64,000 bases of DNA from Paragordius varius (Eukaryota > Nematomorpha). The stretch is from positions 7,192,001 through 7,256,000 of the forward strand of contig OZ176054.1 in NCBI GenBank assembly GCA_964247055.1, in the 5' to 3' direction. Shown piece by piece: positions 37,451-50,346 of this stretch. Under the pieces are notes generated by a model that was not told the DNA's origin, made no database searches, and saw only the letters and a program-made list of their open reading frames with translations. The stretch's first letter is position 1. Each line of letters opens with the position of its first letter. Both the position numbers and the translations under genes were made by a program.

Positions 37451-37561
37451 TTAGCTTTTATCTACGAATTCCAGTATATAACGTTGCAACGGCTCCTGAT
37501 CTTCGGTAGAATAATCAATTATAGGGCGGATTCCCACAAATTTGAGTGAATTTTCTTTTTT
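37451..37561 (-). CDS. last exon of an unrecognised minus-strand gene
   Basis: From an acceptor at 37563-37562 (TTTTTTTTCAAG) the frame reads KKENSLKFVGIRP, IIDYSTEDQEPLQRY and ILEFVDKS, then stops: 36 residues in phase 0. The composition (mixed charged and hydrophobic residues, G+C higher than the flanks) looks coding and not like random A+T-rich DNA. The upstream exon 39927-39681 ends in phase 0 on the same strand, so the two can join across a 2.1-kb intron. Function unknown. Confidence 0.55.
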   Translation of the reverse strand, partial: KKENSLKFVGIRPIIDYSTEDQEPLQRYILEFVDKS

Positions 37562-38243
37562 CTTGAAAAAAAAGATTTTTATATTATTAAATTACTTTAT
37601 TTTATCCATAAATAATCTATAAAAAACGAGATCTAATTATTATTGGCATATATGCATAATATTATATCATATTTGTAATAATGTATGTGACAAAATTATC
37701 TAATGAATATATGTTTTTATTATTTCAATAAAAATATATTAAATGCCACGTGTTAAAAGAAATGGTTTATGTCCTGTATGACTGAGGATATTTAATTAAT
37801 CAAAGTGCGCAAAACGTTAATTGTTTTACATTATTTTTATTTTGTTGAACGTTTAAAACTAATTATTATATAAATTTTCTACATTAAAACATTTTTTGTT
37901 TTATCCTAGTTATCGTATATTCTGATATTTAAAACTCGAGGTCGTTTGCACCATAAGAATACAAATGCTTAAATTTCGCTGTAAATCAATATTTCCGACA
38001 TTTTATAAAAGCGGGTTTTACGGTAATTTCATCATGCCAAAAGTTGTACAAAACTTGTCTATACATATATCATATAAAAATTATTTTCGGACATTTCAAT
38101 GCTGCTATAAATTTTGAATTTTTCAGCCTCCAATCTAAGCCGAAAGAGTTGTTTTTATGTTTATGGTTAAAGGCATTTTATTTAAATACTAGGGTGCTTG
38201 ATATCTGAGAGTGATTTCAATAGATGCATTTTATGCATTTGAG

Positions 38244-38527
38244 CAGGAGGTCACACAAATGGCTTCGCGAGCCACATTTTCGAATCAAAAAATCTGACGG
38301 GCAACGTTCGCAAAAAATCTAGGCAATAATAACTTTGTTACAACTTAACCATAAGATTATAAAAACTGCTATTTTTTCAACACTTTTTTTCTAGTTTGCC
38401 AAAATTCAGAAAAATTTATTCAGAATTTGTTTTAAATCATCAATTTTACTTAAAAACAAAATATTTTATATAAAATTTTTCGCGGGCTGCCTAAATATTT
38501 TGGAGGGCCGCGGTCGGCTACCCTTTG
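38244..38527. mobile_element. hAT-type MITE, diverged copy
   Basis: It begins CAGGAGGTCACACAAATGGC with CGCGAGCCACATTTTCGAA. It ends in CGCGGGCTGC..GGGCCGCGGTCGGCTACCC. These match the first- and second-end modules of the copy at 46710. No target duplication is evident. Confidence 0.5.
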
Positions 38528-39025
38528 ACCATAACTAATTTTCATCGCAAAATTTAGTATAAATAATTTTCTTCAGCAAGATTATATTGGGTAAATTTAT
38601 TTGAATTTCCTCGTTTTAATCTACGGGGATGATTTTGTAATTTATAATCTATACTATATTTCATAAGATTTTGGCGTAGAAATTCATTTCACACAGAATT
38701 ACCATTTGGTTGCGAAAAATAGTATCCGAATTCAGAGATATTTCAAAAAGGGTTATATTTATCTAAAATTTGTAAGTAACAGTGTTTAAACGCTTTATTG
38801 CCACCGTTCGAAAACGCCTTTATTGGCTTAGATAGAAATATACATAAATCATTCCCCTATTAAAGCCATATAAACTGCTTATATTAAATTTTAAAGCTAA
38901 AATTTAATACATTTTTTAATGATTAAACTAATATTTTATAAATTTATATTTTATGGTAAAATATTATTTAGTTATACATTTTCAAAATTTGGATATAAAT
39001 TTAATTACACATCTATGGGCAAGTG

Positions 39026-39492
39026 TAACACTTCATTACCTTTTGGGGTAGTTCTATATCCCAGAGCGATTTGAAATTTGAATATCTTAAAAGTATTTAA
39101 TAAATGCTTTCTTTAACCTTTTAGGCGCATTATACAAAAAATTAAAAATGTAAAATTGTAAAAACCTCATCTCAAACTTTTTTGCCGTTGTTTTTATCTA
39201 TAATTTTTATAAAATCGCTATTGCAACAGGGTAAATAAATGTGTATTATGGTTGGAAAATGTAAATAATTAACTTAAAAATCTTTCATGCTACATTTTAC
39301 CAGCAACTTGATATATTTTTATTCTAATATCAGCTGTTCGTTTCCATATGTTTTGGAGCTGTCTAGAAGTCAAAAACTGAAAAAAAGTTTCTTATCTGCA
39401 TGAGAACAATATTTGAATTAAATTATAACCAAAATAATTTCAAAACTCTAGCTTATACAAAGCTGGATGTAAACTTCCCCAAAAGGTAAACT
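39026..39492. mobile_element. non-coding repeat, copy L1
   Basis: It starts TAACACTTCATTACCTTTTG, with CCCCAAAAGGTAA near 39478-39490 as an inverted counterpart. The interior (TTTTGCCG, TATCAGCTGTTCGTTTCCAT) is shared with the copy at 61681-62118. It may be distantly related to the TAACACTT family. Confidence 0.5.
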
Positions 39493-39680
39493 AGTAAAAA
39501 AAGTAGTGAAGTCTTAAAAAAGTTGTGATAGACTATGATTGGCCTCATGAATGAATAAAAATATCCATAATTTAATTAAAACGGGCCTACACGTTTTAAA
39601 TTACAATATAACTAACATTTTACTTTTTTATATAGTTATCTAATAGCAATTTGTGGTTGATTAAAAATATTTTAGTGTAC

Positions 39681-39927
39681 TTTTTCCTCCATCATTCTAT
39701 CATCCATATCGGGTAGTGACTTGACTTCCATAGTTTGTTTTATATTTCGAAAATTGCGTTTTCCCGGACCATGGATGGCTGATATGTATTTTAGACGCCT
39801 CATAGCCTCGGACATTTCTTGGTGGTCACAACTGTGTGTCAATCCCCCATTAATAATACAAGCCAAATTTGGACTTCGCTTTTTTATATTGGTTTTTACC
39901 ATGTTTGAGGGTTGAACAACCTCATTT
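39681..39927 (-). CDS. exon of an unrecognised minus-strand gene
   Basis: The frame is open from an acceptor at 39929-39928 (TTTACAAG) to a donor after 39681 (GAAAAA|GTAC). It includes SPNLACIINGGLTHSCDHQ, EMSEAMRRLKYISAIHG, PGKRNFRNIKQTM and EVKSLPDMDDRMMEEK. An ATG lies at 39902, so the gene may start there (110 residues with the 37451-37561 exon) or continue upstream. The sequence has the residue mix of a conserved globular protein, including one Cys-x-His pair, and is far less A+T-biased than its surroundings. I do not recognise the family and no membrane segment is present. The neighbouring coiled-coil gene ends tail to tail with it at 37202. Confidence 0.6.
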
Positions 39928-40217
39928 CTTGTAAAGATTGCATAAAATTTATTATTGTTTTAATCAAAATTTATATCGTTGAAAATTTTTGATAATACAG
40001 TAGAAAATCAAAACCCGACCTCGTTAACATCCTAACATTAATAGAGATATATTTTTGGCTTAAGGGTATTTTAATTGGCGTATATTAATATGCTAGTATG
40101 TAAGGATCCATCTTTTGTTTTTTTGCATAATATGTTTTAATAACCATATATAGAATTCACACACTTTTTAAAAGTGAAAATAATAATATTACCATTTAAC
40201 AGTCAAATGACCTTTTT

Positions 40218-40270
40218 AAGCAAACGCAACATTTTTAGTTCCGTTTGGATGGAAAATGTTGCGTTTGCTT
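40218..40270. repeat. perfect 18-bp hairpin with flanking half-repeats
   Basis: AAGCAAACGCAACATTTT at 40218-40235 is the exact reverse complement of 40253-40270, with a 17-nt loop. Beyond the right arm, looser copies of GCGTTTG and GTTGCTTTTG follow to about 40310. No target duplication or known family. Confidence 0.6.
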
Positions 40271-42380
40271 GAAAAAAATGATGCGTTTGGTAGAAAAAGT
40301 GTTGCTTTTGACTGAAAAATGATATACAGTGAACCCCTTATAATGGCGAACAAAACTGTACATCAATTGAATTTTAAAAATCATGAATGTTAAATTTTAA
40401 CAATTTTATAGTTTTCAAATAATTCTCTACCTTTTCACTAATGGCCAAATTTAATATTATTATTAAATAACAGAAAAATTATAATTCTGCCAGCACAAAG
40501 AATCTATGATGACCGGCGTCGGAAAAAAAAATTAGTCCTCCCTGATTATTAATTAAATGTAAAAAGATAAAAATATGGCAAATTTAATAGTGTGCACATA
40601 AATTAATTTTTTTTAAAGTGATGTAATTATTTTCGTTCAGCAATGTTATAATTACACTCACGATATTAAAATTTAATATGTTGCTTGACCATAAATAAAT
40701 TTAATTGTTTTCAAAAACATTTATTTAATAATACATTAATAGTTTAAGTTTTAGTCAAGATCAGAACAAAATATTTTTTGCCTTGATAAAAATTTGTACC
40801 ATAAGTAAATTTTCACAAAAATCATACTAAATAAAGTTTAAATGGAAAGATAATTATTTTAATATCTTGAATGTCAAGCAAAACCATTAGGTATGACAAA
40901 ATAATTATGGACTCTGCAAAACGCGTAAATTATTTTATTTATAGATAAACGCGAAGCTAGAATAAATCAAACTTCATTTTTTTTTAATTTTTCGTTTGTG
41001 CCTTGTTAGTTTTTTATTTTAAACTATAAAAAATCTATAACTATAAATGACGTATTTTAATTAATTTTAATGAGGAAAATCCGGAAGAATGGGGGTAGAC
41101 CTATTATTTTCACAATATATTGTTATATATGCCCAAAAATCATTTAAAAGAAATAATTTTTAAAAATAAATCATTTAAAAATCAAAAAATGGAGGGAAAC
41201 TACAATTAATTTTTCTCATAAATAAATTATATACTAAAAAGTGACAAAAAAGGGCGGGCATTTGATACATTTAATATATATATATATATATACGAAGAGT
41301 TTTTAGATATAAAAATATACTTTTCAAAGGGATTGTTCACTAGTCTGACTGAAAAACCGACTATGCAAATCCATAAATATCCTTGTAAAATGAGTATGAT
41401 TAATGCTATTTTAGTCATCATAAGGAAAATAATTGTGGAATATGTAAAAATATTAAGAAGCACTCAATAAATTGAAACTATGACAAATAATCTCTACATT
41501 AGGAGATTCGAAATAAAGGATTCAGTTTATGATGAAATATGAAAATTAACGTGTAAAATAGAGAGGGATGATTTAGACAGGTATTTATAATAAAAAATAA
41601 ATATTAAAGAAGAGGAAACTATCAATGGTTTTGGAAATCAAAAATTAAGTAAATAATGTAATTATTTGAATCTAACTAATGCTGCACATATAAAATATGT
41701 ATAATTTTAAACTAATTATAATCTTACTCTTCTATCTGTAAAAAAATGGAAAAAATTATCCCACACAACTTCCTATATGTCATCACGACAATGATTTAGT
41801 ACTTTTTGACAAAATATCCAAATTTTTCATAATTATTGTAATGTTTTATATTATTTTTATTTTTGAATAATAGTAAATATTTTTGTATGTATTTAATTGT
41901 CATTATATTTATGTATCCATTGTAATTTTATAAAAGGTAAATTAGGCAAATGAAATTAAACAGATATTGGTAGCTGAGCCCCGTGTCGTCAAAAGCCATA
42001 AATAATTATTTAATAACCATAAAATTTATTTACAAAAAAATAATTAGCCTTGTAACTTCTCTTTCAAATTATATACAATTTTGGAAAATATCAAAGCACG
42101 TACTACAAAATTAGGCCAAAATATTTGGATATTTTTAGTAGATAGGCCAATTTTGAAAAATTAGATTTGTATAAAAGTTAGCAGACAATAGGTAGTTAAT
42201 TTTGAGAGGAATAAAAACATAATTAAGTAATTTTCATGAATTATCAACACGACCCAAGAAATACTATATTTAAGTGTTAATTACAGTAAAGAGATCTCTA
42301 TTTATTGTGTGGGTGACGACGAAGGGTTGTTAAATAAGATTTGTATTGTCGTGGTTTATATCATTATGATACCTAAGTGT

Positions 42381-42780
42381 TTAACACTTGGATACAACAC
42401 ATTAATTTCAGTCCTTAGATTCAAATTGGGGTCGTTGGATACCCCAAGCTTGTTTAAAATCAAACACTTCAAAAAATATGGAAAGAATTGACATAATTGC
42501 ACTTATATAACAGTACCGAAATATCAAAAAATCATTCAAAAATACTTGATATTACTTATTTTAAGGTAAAACTTAAAGGCAAAATTTATTCAACATGACA
42601 TGTGCGCATTAGAATTCAAAATAATATAAAAATTAACCATATTTTCTGTTTCTATCAATATTATATGTGATATAAATAAAGAACTAGCTCTAATTTTATT
42701 TTCAAAATGAAATAAAGACAATATTTGGCAAAAATGTTGTAAAATAAAAATGGCGAAGTAGTTTGATATGTAATTTTCAA
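42381..42780. mobile_element. TAACACTT-family element, truncated copy
   Basis: It starts TTAACACTTGGATACAACAC, then TTCAAATTGGGGTCGTTGG and ATACCCCAAGC. Its interior matches 30530-31182, including ACATGACATGTGCGCATT. The far end is lost. Just before it, AAGTGT followed by TTAACACTT makes a short palindrome, as if two ends met. Confidence 0.55.
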
Positions 42781-44639
42781 ATTATACAGACCAATGTAAA
42801 AACCTAAGGACAAATATATTTTTCCGCGATACCTTTTTAAATATGATGTTTTAATACTCTATCAGTGTATTAAACTGCAAAACATGAAGTAGGAATGCTA
42901 ATTAACAACACTATAGGGAAAGTTAAGGTATAAAAAAGTTTGGTTGTTTTTAAAAAAATCTTCGTCTTTAGTTCTTACGTTTTGTCTGCATGATTTCAAT
43001 TTTTACTGTAAAATTTCTTTTAGTCATTTAAAATATCTATATGGCCAATAATAACCCTCGTTAGTGTATTCAAAATAATTAGCCCTAATTAATTTTTAAT
43101 TGTTGAAACCCAAAAAAATATAAAAGTAATGAAATATCAAACTATACGCATCAAAAAATAAATGTTTATGAATGATATATCATTCGATAAATGGCAAAAA
43201 GCTTTGGCATAATGAATATCGAATGATAAATGCGGCTTAACCAGAAAAAGTTATTTTAAGTTTACTTTTATAAATTAATCGCATTTTATCGTCCATTGTG
43301 GTTCCTAGATACAATAGAGAATAACGCATCAACTAAATTTTATTTGTTAATATGTTTCATAAAGATGATAATATTAAACGTAATTTGTTATTGATTAAGA
43401 TTTTACATTTTTTCACAAATTACAAGATTTAAGCTAAAAATGGCAAATTTAAATGAAAATTTCAGGGTAATATTAAGAATTAACCCAATATATTACCCAC
43501 CCAAAATTTGGGAATTTTGATGCCCACATCTAAATATTCATTATAAAGATTATGTTTTGTTATCTAGTGTCTGATGCATAATAATTTGAAATGAGGCATT
43601 TAGCTTTGACTAAATTTTTTTAGCTTAATATGCACAAATGTTATGCCCCCCGATTTTGTAGTGTAATGAATGTGCGCTAATTTTTCTAATTTTGATATGG
43701 AGTGGCATAAAATGGTAACTTTTTTAAATATTCCTAAACATTAAAACCAAAGGTACAATGTAAATTATTATCAAAATATATATATATATATTAAGATATT
43801 TTATAAAACTTATTTTGTGCATTTGTTACACTTAAATTAATGTTCGAGGGTGGGTTATGGCAACAAATATAATTGATTACAAAAGAAAAATATATAAGAA
43901 GCATTCCCGATTGTGATCATAACTCAAAAAACTATTAAAACACAGCTTTTCGTGAACTAAAATTTCATTTTTATAATATAACTTTCACAACATAAATAAT
44001 TTTGACATATTTATGATATAAGGAAGAATAAAAAATTGCATTTTTTTACCTTATACAGCCAACAATTAGTATTGGTGAGCCATCTTGATTGATTAATAAA
44101 TATATGCTAAAGGTCACATCATTTTTTATTTTAAAAATATGATGTATGATTTTTTATTAAATAGATTGACCAAAAGGTCAAATTATATGATATATTATGT
44201 GTTTAAAATTTAAATTTACAATATTTATTGAAAAGTACCACAATGAAATAAAAGCGCTTACTAAATTAAATTTAACATTTTTTATTTTGTATTGCATACC
44301 ACATATAAAAAAATATGTATGAAACCGCAGATCGAAAAATTATGAGAAACTTATATTTAAATCGATATTTTTTTGAATTGGAAAAGAGTAATAATAACAA
44401 AGGTTTGGGAATATTATTATATACGTAAAAAAAATCAGAATGAAATAAATATTAAAAAACGTAAAAGAAAGCGGATTACGTTTTTCGAATATTTGAACCA
44501 TATGTTCTAAGTTAAAATATAGTGCTGTTTTTTTTTCATATTTAAAATATCAAACATTTTCAACACATATTAAATTTATCATCTTTGGACGAAATAAACG
44601 ACATTAATTATTCTGAGTTCTTAAAGTTTAGGTAATATT

Positions 44640-47600
44640 ATGGAAACGAATGTGGATGCTATCGTAGACAATGAAGATATATCATTCCTTCGAACGGTAT
44701 ATATCATTTGTGATTATTACAATCGGTTCATTTAGTTTTTTTAAGTTGGGTTGAGACTGACCGGTTTTAGAGGCCCTCATGAATACATTCGGGGCTGTGA
44801 CTGTATTTTGATCGATTGCCTAAGGTGAGATACAGGAAAAAATATACATTGCTAGTTTAAATTATTGCGGAAAGCATATACAGCAAAGGGAAGTATTTTT
44901 GCCTAAGTTGTTTTTTCCCTTTTTACTGTGAATAGCCAATAATAATGCTCTAAGCTGTATACTAGCATATTCCATGAAAAGCTAACAATGTATACTTAAT
45001 AAAACTGTATTGCATTAAAATATTTAATCCATTCTTGTCTATTTTCAGCCATTTGTATCAATGCGTTAGGAAGGGATTAAATTTTAGTGTCATAGATGTG
45101 ACTGTGATCGCTTGTAAAAACGCCTCATTTTTTGAACATATGTTTACCACATAGTTTTATAGGAAATGGCTAAATTTTAATAAAATTTGTTTATTTTTTT
45201 AAATATCTTTCTCGGCATTAAATTATATTATCATTTTTAATAAAGAGAATCGGATTTTATTATTTATTGGTTGCAACATGTATATTTCTACTGTTTTATT
45301 CATTAAATGGTCAAATGAATGACTGCATTCATTAGTGTTCCGACCGTTTAATATACCAATCCTTAACTTTATTAACTTTAATTATAATAAAAATACTCTA
45401 TTTATTATTATTTTATAATAAGCTCAAAAGTTGGCAGAAACATAAAGCAAATATATTTATTTAAATTAAAACACCTTATTCGTGAGGGAGATTTTATTTG
45501 CAGACCAATATATGTTAGTTATAAAGGATGCAGTAATAACATGACGATTTAATAATTACGGCTTTAATTTGATATAAATTGAGTTTGGTTGAGTCCTAAG
45601 CAGGATTATTCATTTCAAAAAACTACCAAAAGGAAAAGTAAAACTTCTGGTCCGTAAAATTAGCTTCTAATATGTTAAATCTATTTTATTAAAACACTAA
45701 AATACAACACATCAATTCTGTTATGTTTTAAAATTAAACATATAATTTATATAAAACGAAAATATTGCCCCTACCATTTTCAAATGACTTTAATGACAAA
45801 GAAATGGGAAGTGATTTAAAAACCACATTTACAAATAATAGGAAGTCAAAATATTAAAGTTTGTCGTTATTTTACATAATATACCTTTTCAAAATCGATT
45901 TAATCAATCATTAACTATTCTATGTTTTGCCAAAAACTGATGAGGAAGTCCAAACCTTTTTTAAAAAAGCAGAGCTCCTGAGCCAATTAAAATTTTTAAT
46001 ATAAACATTTGACAACTGTAGCATAAGATTCATGTATGTCTAAAAATTTTAGTGAATAGAGAACCGATGAATTACAAAATTTTTAACTTAATTTTCCATA
46101 CCTCATGATAAAATCCTAATTTTTTTTGATTAATATAAATTATAATATTATTATTCTAGCGTATTCATTTTTAAAATTATCTTAGTTATATGATTATACA
46201 ACTTTATATAATCATAAATTAGAACGATATGATAACACTATGTTGTGTGGTGACGTCCCTGACTGGTCAAAATGATCGACTTTGTTTAATGGCCGAAGCT
46301 TTTGGAAACCGTAACTGTTTGCTCACCAAGATTGGGGAAAAGGTAATTTTCACCCAAATATATTAAAGAAAAATATTTAAGTTTCTTATTATGGTTAAAT
46401 AAATTTTTTAAATGATCATAATGCCAAAAAATATCAAACACTTAAGTATTTTTAATTTATGGGATTAAGATATACAGTAAATCGTCAAAATTAATATCAA
46501 ACAATTTAAAATGAATCCAGATGTCATTTTTAATTTAAATTAAAATAGCTTTGGTAATATCATGTCATCATGATTTATTTTAAATTATTTGACATTAATT
46601 TCACTAATTTCTGTAATTATATTCCTTATCACCCATTAAAAAATTAAATTTCTACATTAAGTGGTTGATATGCGCACGAATATAAATATTTTCCGGCTAT
46701 ACACTAAACCAGGGGTGTCCAACACAAGTGACTCCGTGGGCCGCATTCGCAAAATATATAGGCATCAACAAATATTTTATTAGATTTCAAATAAACGACT
46801 GTAAAAAATACTATTTATTTTAACGATTTTCGCCCTTGCCGATCGGAAATATCTATTCAGAATATTTGTCTGAGAATATCGAATTCACATGGATTTTGTA
46901 AATTTGATTTTTAAAATTTCTCGCGGGCTGCAGAAAATTTCAAAGGGCGTGTTGGACACCCGTGCAGTAAACCCACAAACCAATATGTGTTTTATTAATT
47001 GTAAGTAATCAAACTTTTTTCTAATTTAAAATACTATTCGTAAAAATAAAATATGCGGTTTGACAAAAATCTTTTTTATAACTAAAATAATATGTGGATA
47101 TATGGCATCAACAAATATCCAATTCGTTTTTTTAACAAATATTATTGCATATAAACCATTTGGCTTCTGCACAAATCGGATATAGGATGATTTGTAAAGC
47201 CCAATAAACATTTTCTTATTTAAATATTTTAATATGATGATATCTCAATAAAGTCCACGATTTCGGACACTGTATAATAAAAGTTTAGAGATTTATATCC
47301 ATCGAATGAAAAAACATTTATATTGCGCTTTTCATCGCACATATTTATATAATAATATTTCTTACTTTTATTATTAAAATGAGGAGAGGAGTTAAAATAA
47401 TTATATTTTTAGTCCAATCCTGTTGATATGTCAAATTGCGCCTTTACTATCGAACAAGCGCTGTCTGTCCGTGCTCTTCAAGAATTATTAGCCTCCAAAA
47501 AAGAGCCTGAGATATCAGTATTTTGTTATTTTTCCCATAACTCATAAAGTATGTTGGGTTAGGTTTTAGACCAGTGAAATCGGTATGACCCAATGAATAA

Positions 47601-50346
47601 TGTTATTTATGGTATAATAATCAGTCAATCTACATTACAAATGCAAATCGATCTATGAAAATAAAAAACAATTAAGAGAATAATTTGATTTTATCGATAA
47701 ATTAAATTAATAATAATTAAGCAGATATTTAATACGATTCAATTCTATCACAATTTTTTTACACTGATTTTATACCAAGGACTGGTTATTTTTGTAAGTA
47801 GTCGCGATCATGTAAGGTTTGTCGATTGTAAAAAATTTATTTAAGCGAAAATGTTTGGTAAAATATGTTGTAGTGAGTAATTTGAGTAATGTGCGACATT
47901 GTTTTGATACAACCCGCAAAAAATATTTTATAATTTTTTTATTATTCAAAAATAATTGTCCAAATATTATATTTTTATACGTTTTTTATACTCTTTCAAT
48001 TATGTTGTTACGAATATTAAAATAAATAATTATCGGCCAATAAAAATATCGTTAAACTTTTCTAATTTCCTTACTCTTTTTTTAAATATTAAAAGAAAAA
48101 TCAACCAAATTTAAATAGACCCTATAACATATTTTATTGATGCTGATATTTAACAATTTGAAATTTTACTTTGATGAAAAGTAACCCAAATATAACGGGT
48201 ATTTTTAAAAAATATTTTAAAAAAATAATTTATTAAACTTTAAATTCGTACAGGGCTCCCAACATAGAACATTGTTATATGGACACGCTTTTTTATTGAA
48301 ACACCACCAAAGCAATATGGTTAAATTATTTTATTTATTTTTATTTAAACTCTAATTTTTAGCCAAAATATTTAATTTTTAAAAGTTATTATTGAGTTCA
48401 TTATTAAAGGGTTATTTTAATTACATATCTATTTTCATAGAGATTTTCTCTAGTAATTACAACATTTAAAATTCACCCTCAAATAATTCAAATTGACCTT
48501 TGAACAATTCGAATCGACTTTTTAAATAAATTGTGTTTTTGGGCTAATATAACTCATTATTGATATATATCTTATGGCTTAGTTTATTATTTTTTCAATA
48601 TTATTTTAATTTTAAACAAAATTCCATTTTTTATAAATGTAAAAATATAGTAATTTATATAATCTTAAAAAAACATAATTTTAGGGTGAATTTGAATTGT
48701 TCGAGGGTGTTTGAATTGTTTAAGAGTGGATTTGAAGTGTAAATGGTACACATTTTCAAATATGTCTCTTATAAAATGAAAAATATGGGCCATGGCAACA
48801 GACATATAAATTAAATACCCTTTTAGCCAGTTAAAGGTCGAAATGATTAATAATAGCTCTCGTTACTGTATATAGTATATTTCATGCCTTACCACGCCAT
48901 CGAGTGTTGACAAATTGGCCTTCAACGTTGGATTAAAAGACACGCATAAATTAATAGGTATTTTACATATTTCTTTGATTAGACAACCAAAGAGTATTTT
49001 AGGGGTAATATCCTAACGGGTATCTAAGATTGGGGTTCATATTCTAAGTACTTTCATTCTATTATTATAATTGTCTTTAAAAACAATTCCAACATTTTTA
49101 TGAAAATGATTGATATAATTTTATCAGAGGAAGATATTTGGTGGACAGTTCATCCTGCATCCAAGCAAAGATCAGAGGGAGAAAAAGTGCGTATTGGAGA
49201 TGATGTGATTTTAATTAGTGTATCATCCGAACGATACCTCGTAATATGTTGCTTATTTTCATTTAATTATTTTAAGATAATTTATGAATGAAACTGACCA
49301 CTTAAAAAAACAATTTTTTTAAAATTTATGTCGATAGTCATAATGTTACCTGAATATAGAAGTTATTTTAATATTTACCAATAATTTTTAATATATCATT
49401 AATTTATACAGCATTCTATACGTAACGAATCGAGTAATTCACAAGTGCTAGCTTCCTTCTCACAAACGATTTGGAGTATGGGGGCATATCTCAACTTCAA
49501 CATCAAAAATAAATTTTTGGGTACAAGTTTGAAATAAATTTTTTCTCGTAATGAGAAACTAATCATAAATTAAAGTTTGATGGTAAAAGAATTAAAAAAT
49601 TATAACCACTTTATTTCTATTACCATAGAGCATTTTTTAACTATCTAAATTTATCTATAGGATATGTGTTTGGTGGTCAGGTTTTACGTTTATTTCATGG
49701 ACAAGATGAATGTCTTACTTTTTGCCGACCAGAAGAGGAAATAACTGGAAACATACAATTGTTGGAAACAAAATCACCCAGATCTTATGCCAACAATGTG
49801 GATGACAGCCGTGAAACCTTAAATTCGCAGAGTCATTCAATTTTTACGGAATTTCAAAAGAGTTCCTACCCTAGCGCTCAACGAAATACAGATAACAGGC
49901 CTGTGGAATCGAAAATTGATAAAACCGTTTCCCCTGATGAACACATTATACAAATTATGTACGAATCTGGTCCAGCTTGTCAACAAGCGCGTTCACTTTG
50001 GCAACTAGAATATTTAAAAACAAAATATAACGGAGGTTTTATGGGATGGCTTACCCCACTACGTATTAAGCATATAACGACAGGTAAATACTTGGGGTTC
50101 GTCACATCTAGAAGATCACAGATTAACTTGGATGTGACTCGGGATATCTCTTTAACACTGTTCCCAGCTCACAAAGCGTATGCTGAATATACACTTTTTT
50201 GTTTAAGAAGCGGTAAAGACGATAAACGAATCGGAAGTATAGACGAAGAAAAAGAGGAAGAATCAATGGGATATCCATCCATAAAGTTTGGGGAAACGCT
50301 CATTTATATCCAACACATCTCCACTGGATTCTGGTTATCGTATGAG
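44640..50346 (+). CDS. RYR: RyR exons 1-8: N-terminal beta-trefoil and MIR region
   Basis: Exons: 44640-44696, 46223-46342, 47413-47517, 48254-48319, 48876-48957, 49128-49240, 49412-49520, 49661-50346; phases agree throughout. Translated pieces follow the family in order: [138 protein letters not shown]. Here the beta-trefoil and MIR domains form the first part of the cytosolic vestibule. Exon 8 carries about 65 extra, Ser/Glu/Asn-rich residues between ECLTF and the ARSLW strand compared with human RYR1. Introns are 140-1,526 nt in this block, in contrast to the next. Confidence 0.93.

Larger units (their letters stand above)
39928..44639. other. intergenic stretch with scattered repeats
   Basis: About 4.7 kb of A+T-rich DNA without a supported exon. 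It holds the hairpin at 40218-40270, a (TA)n run near 41273-41291, a truncated TAACACTT-family copy at 42381-42780 and a (TA)n run near 43771-43790. Short open frames at 41227-41463 and 42309-42491 have no coding support. Confidence 0.45.

Noticed and set aside
39721-39915. 64-codon plus-strand frame
   Set aside because: Antisense of the better-supported minus-strand exon.
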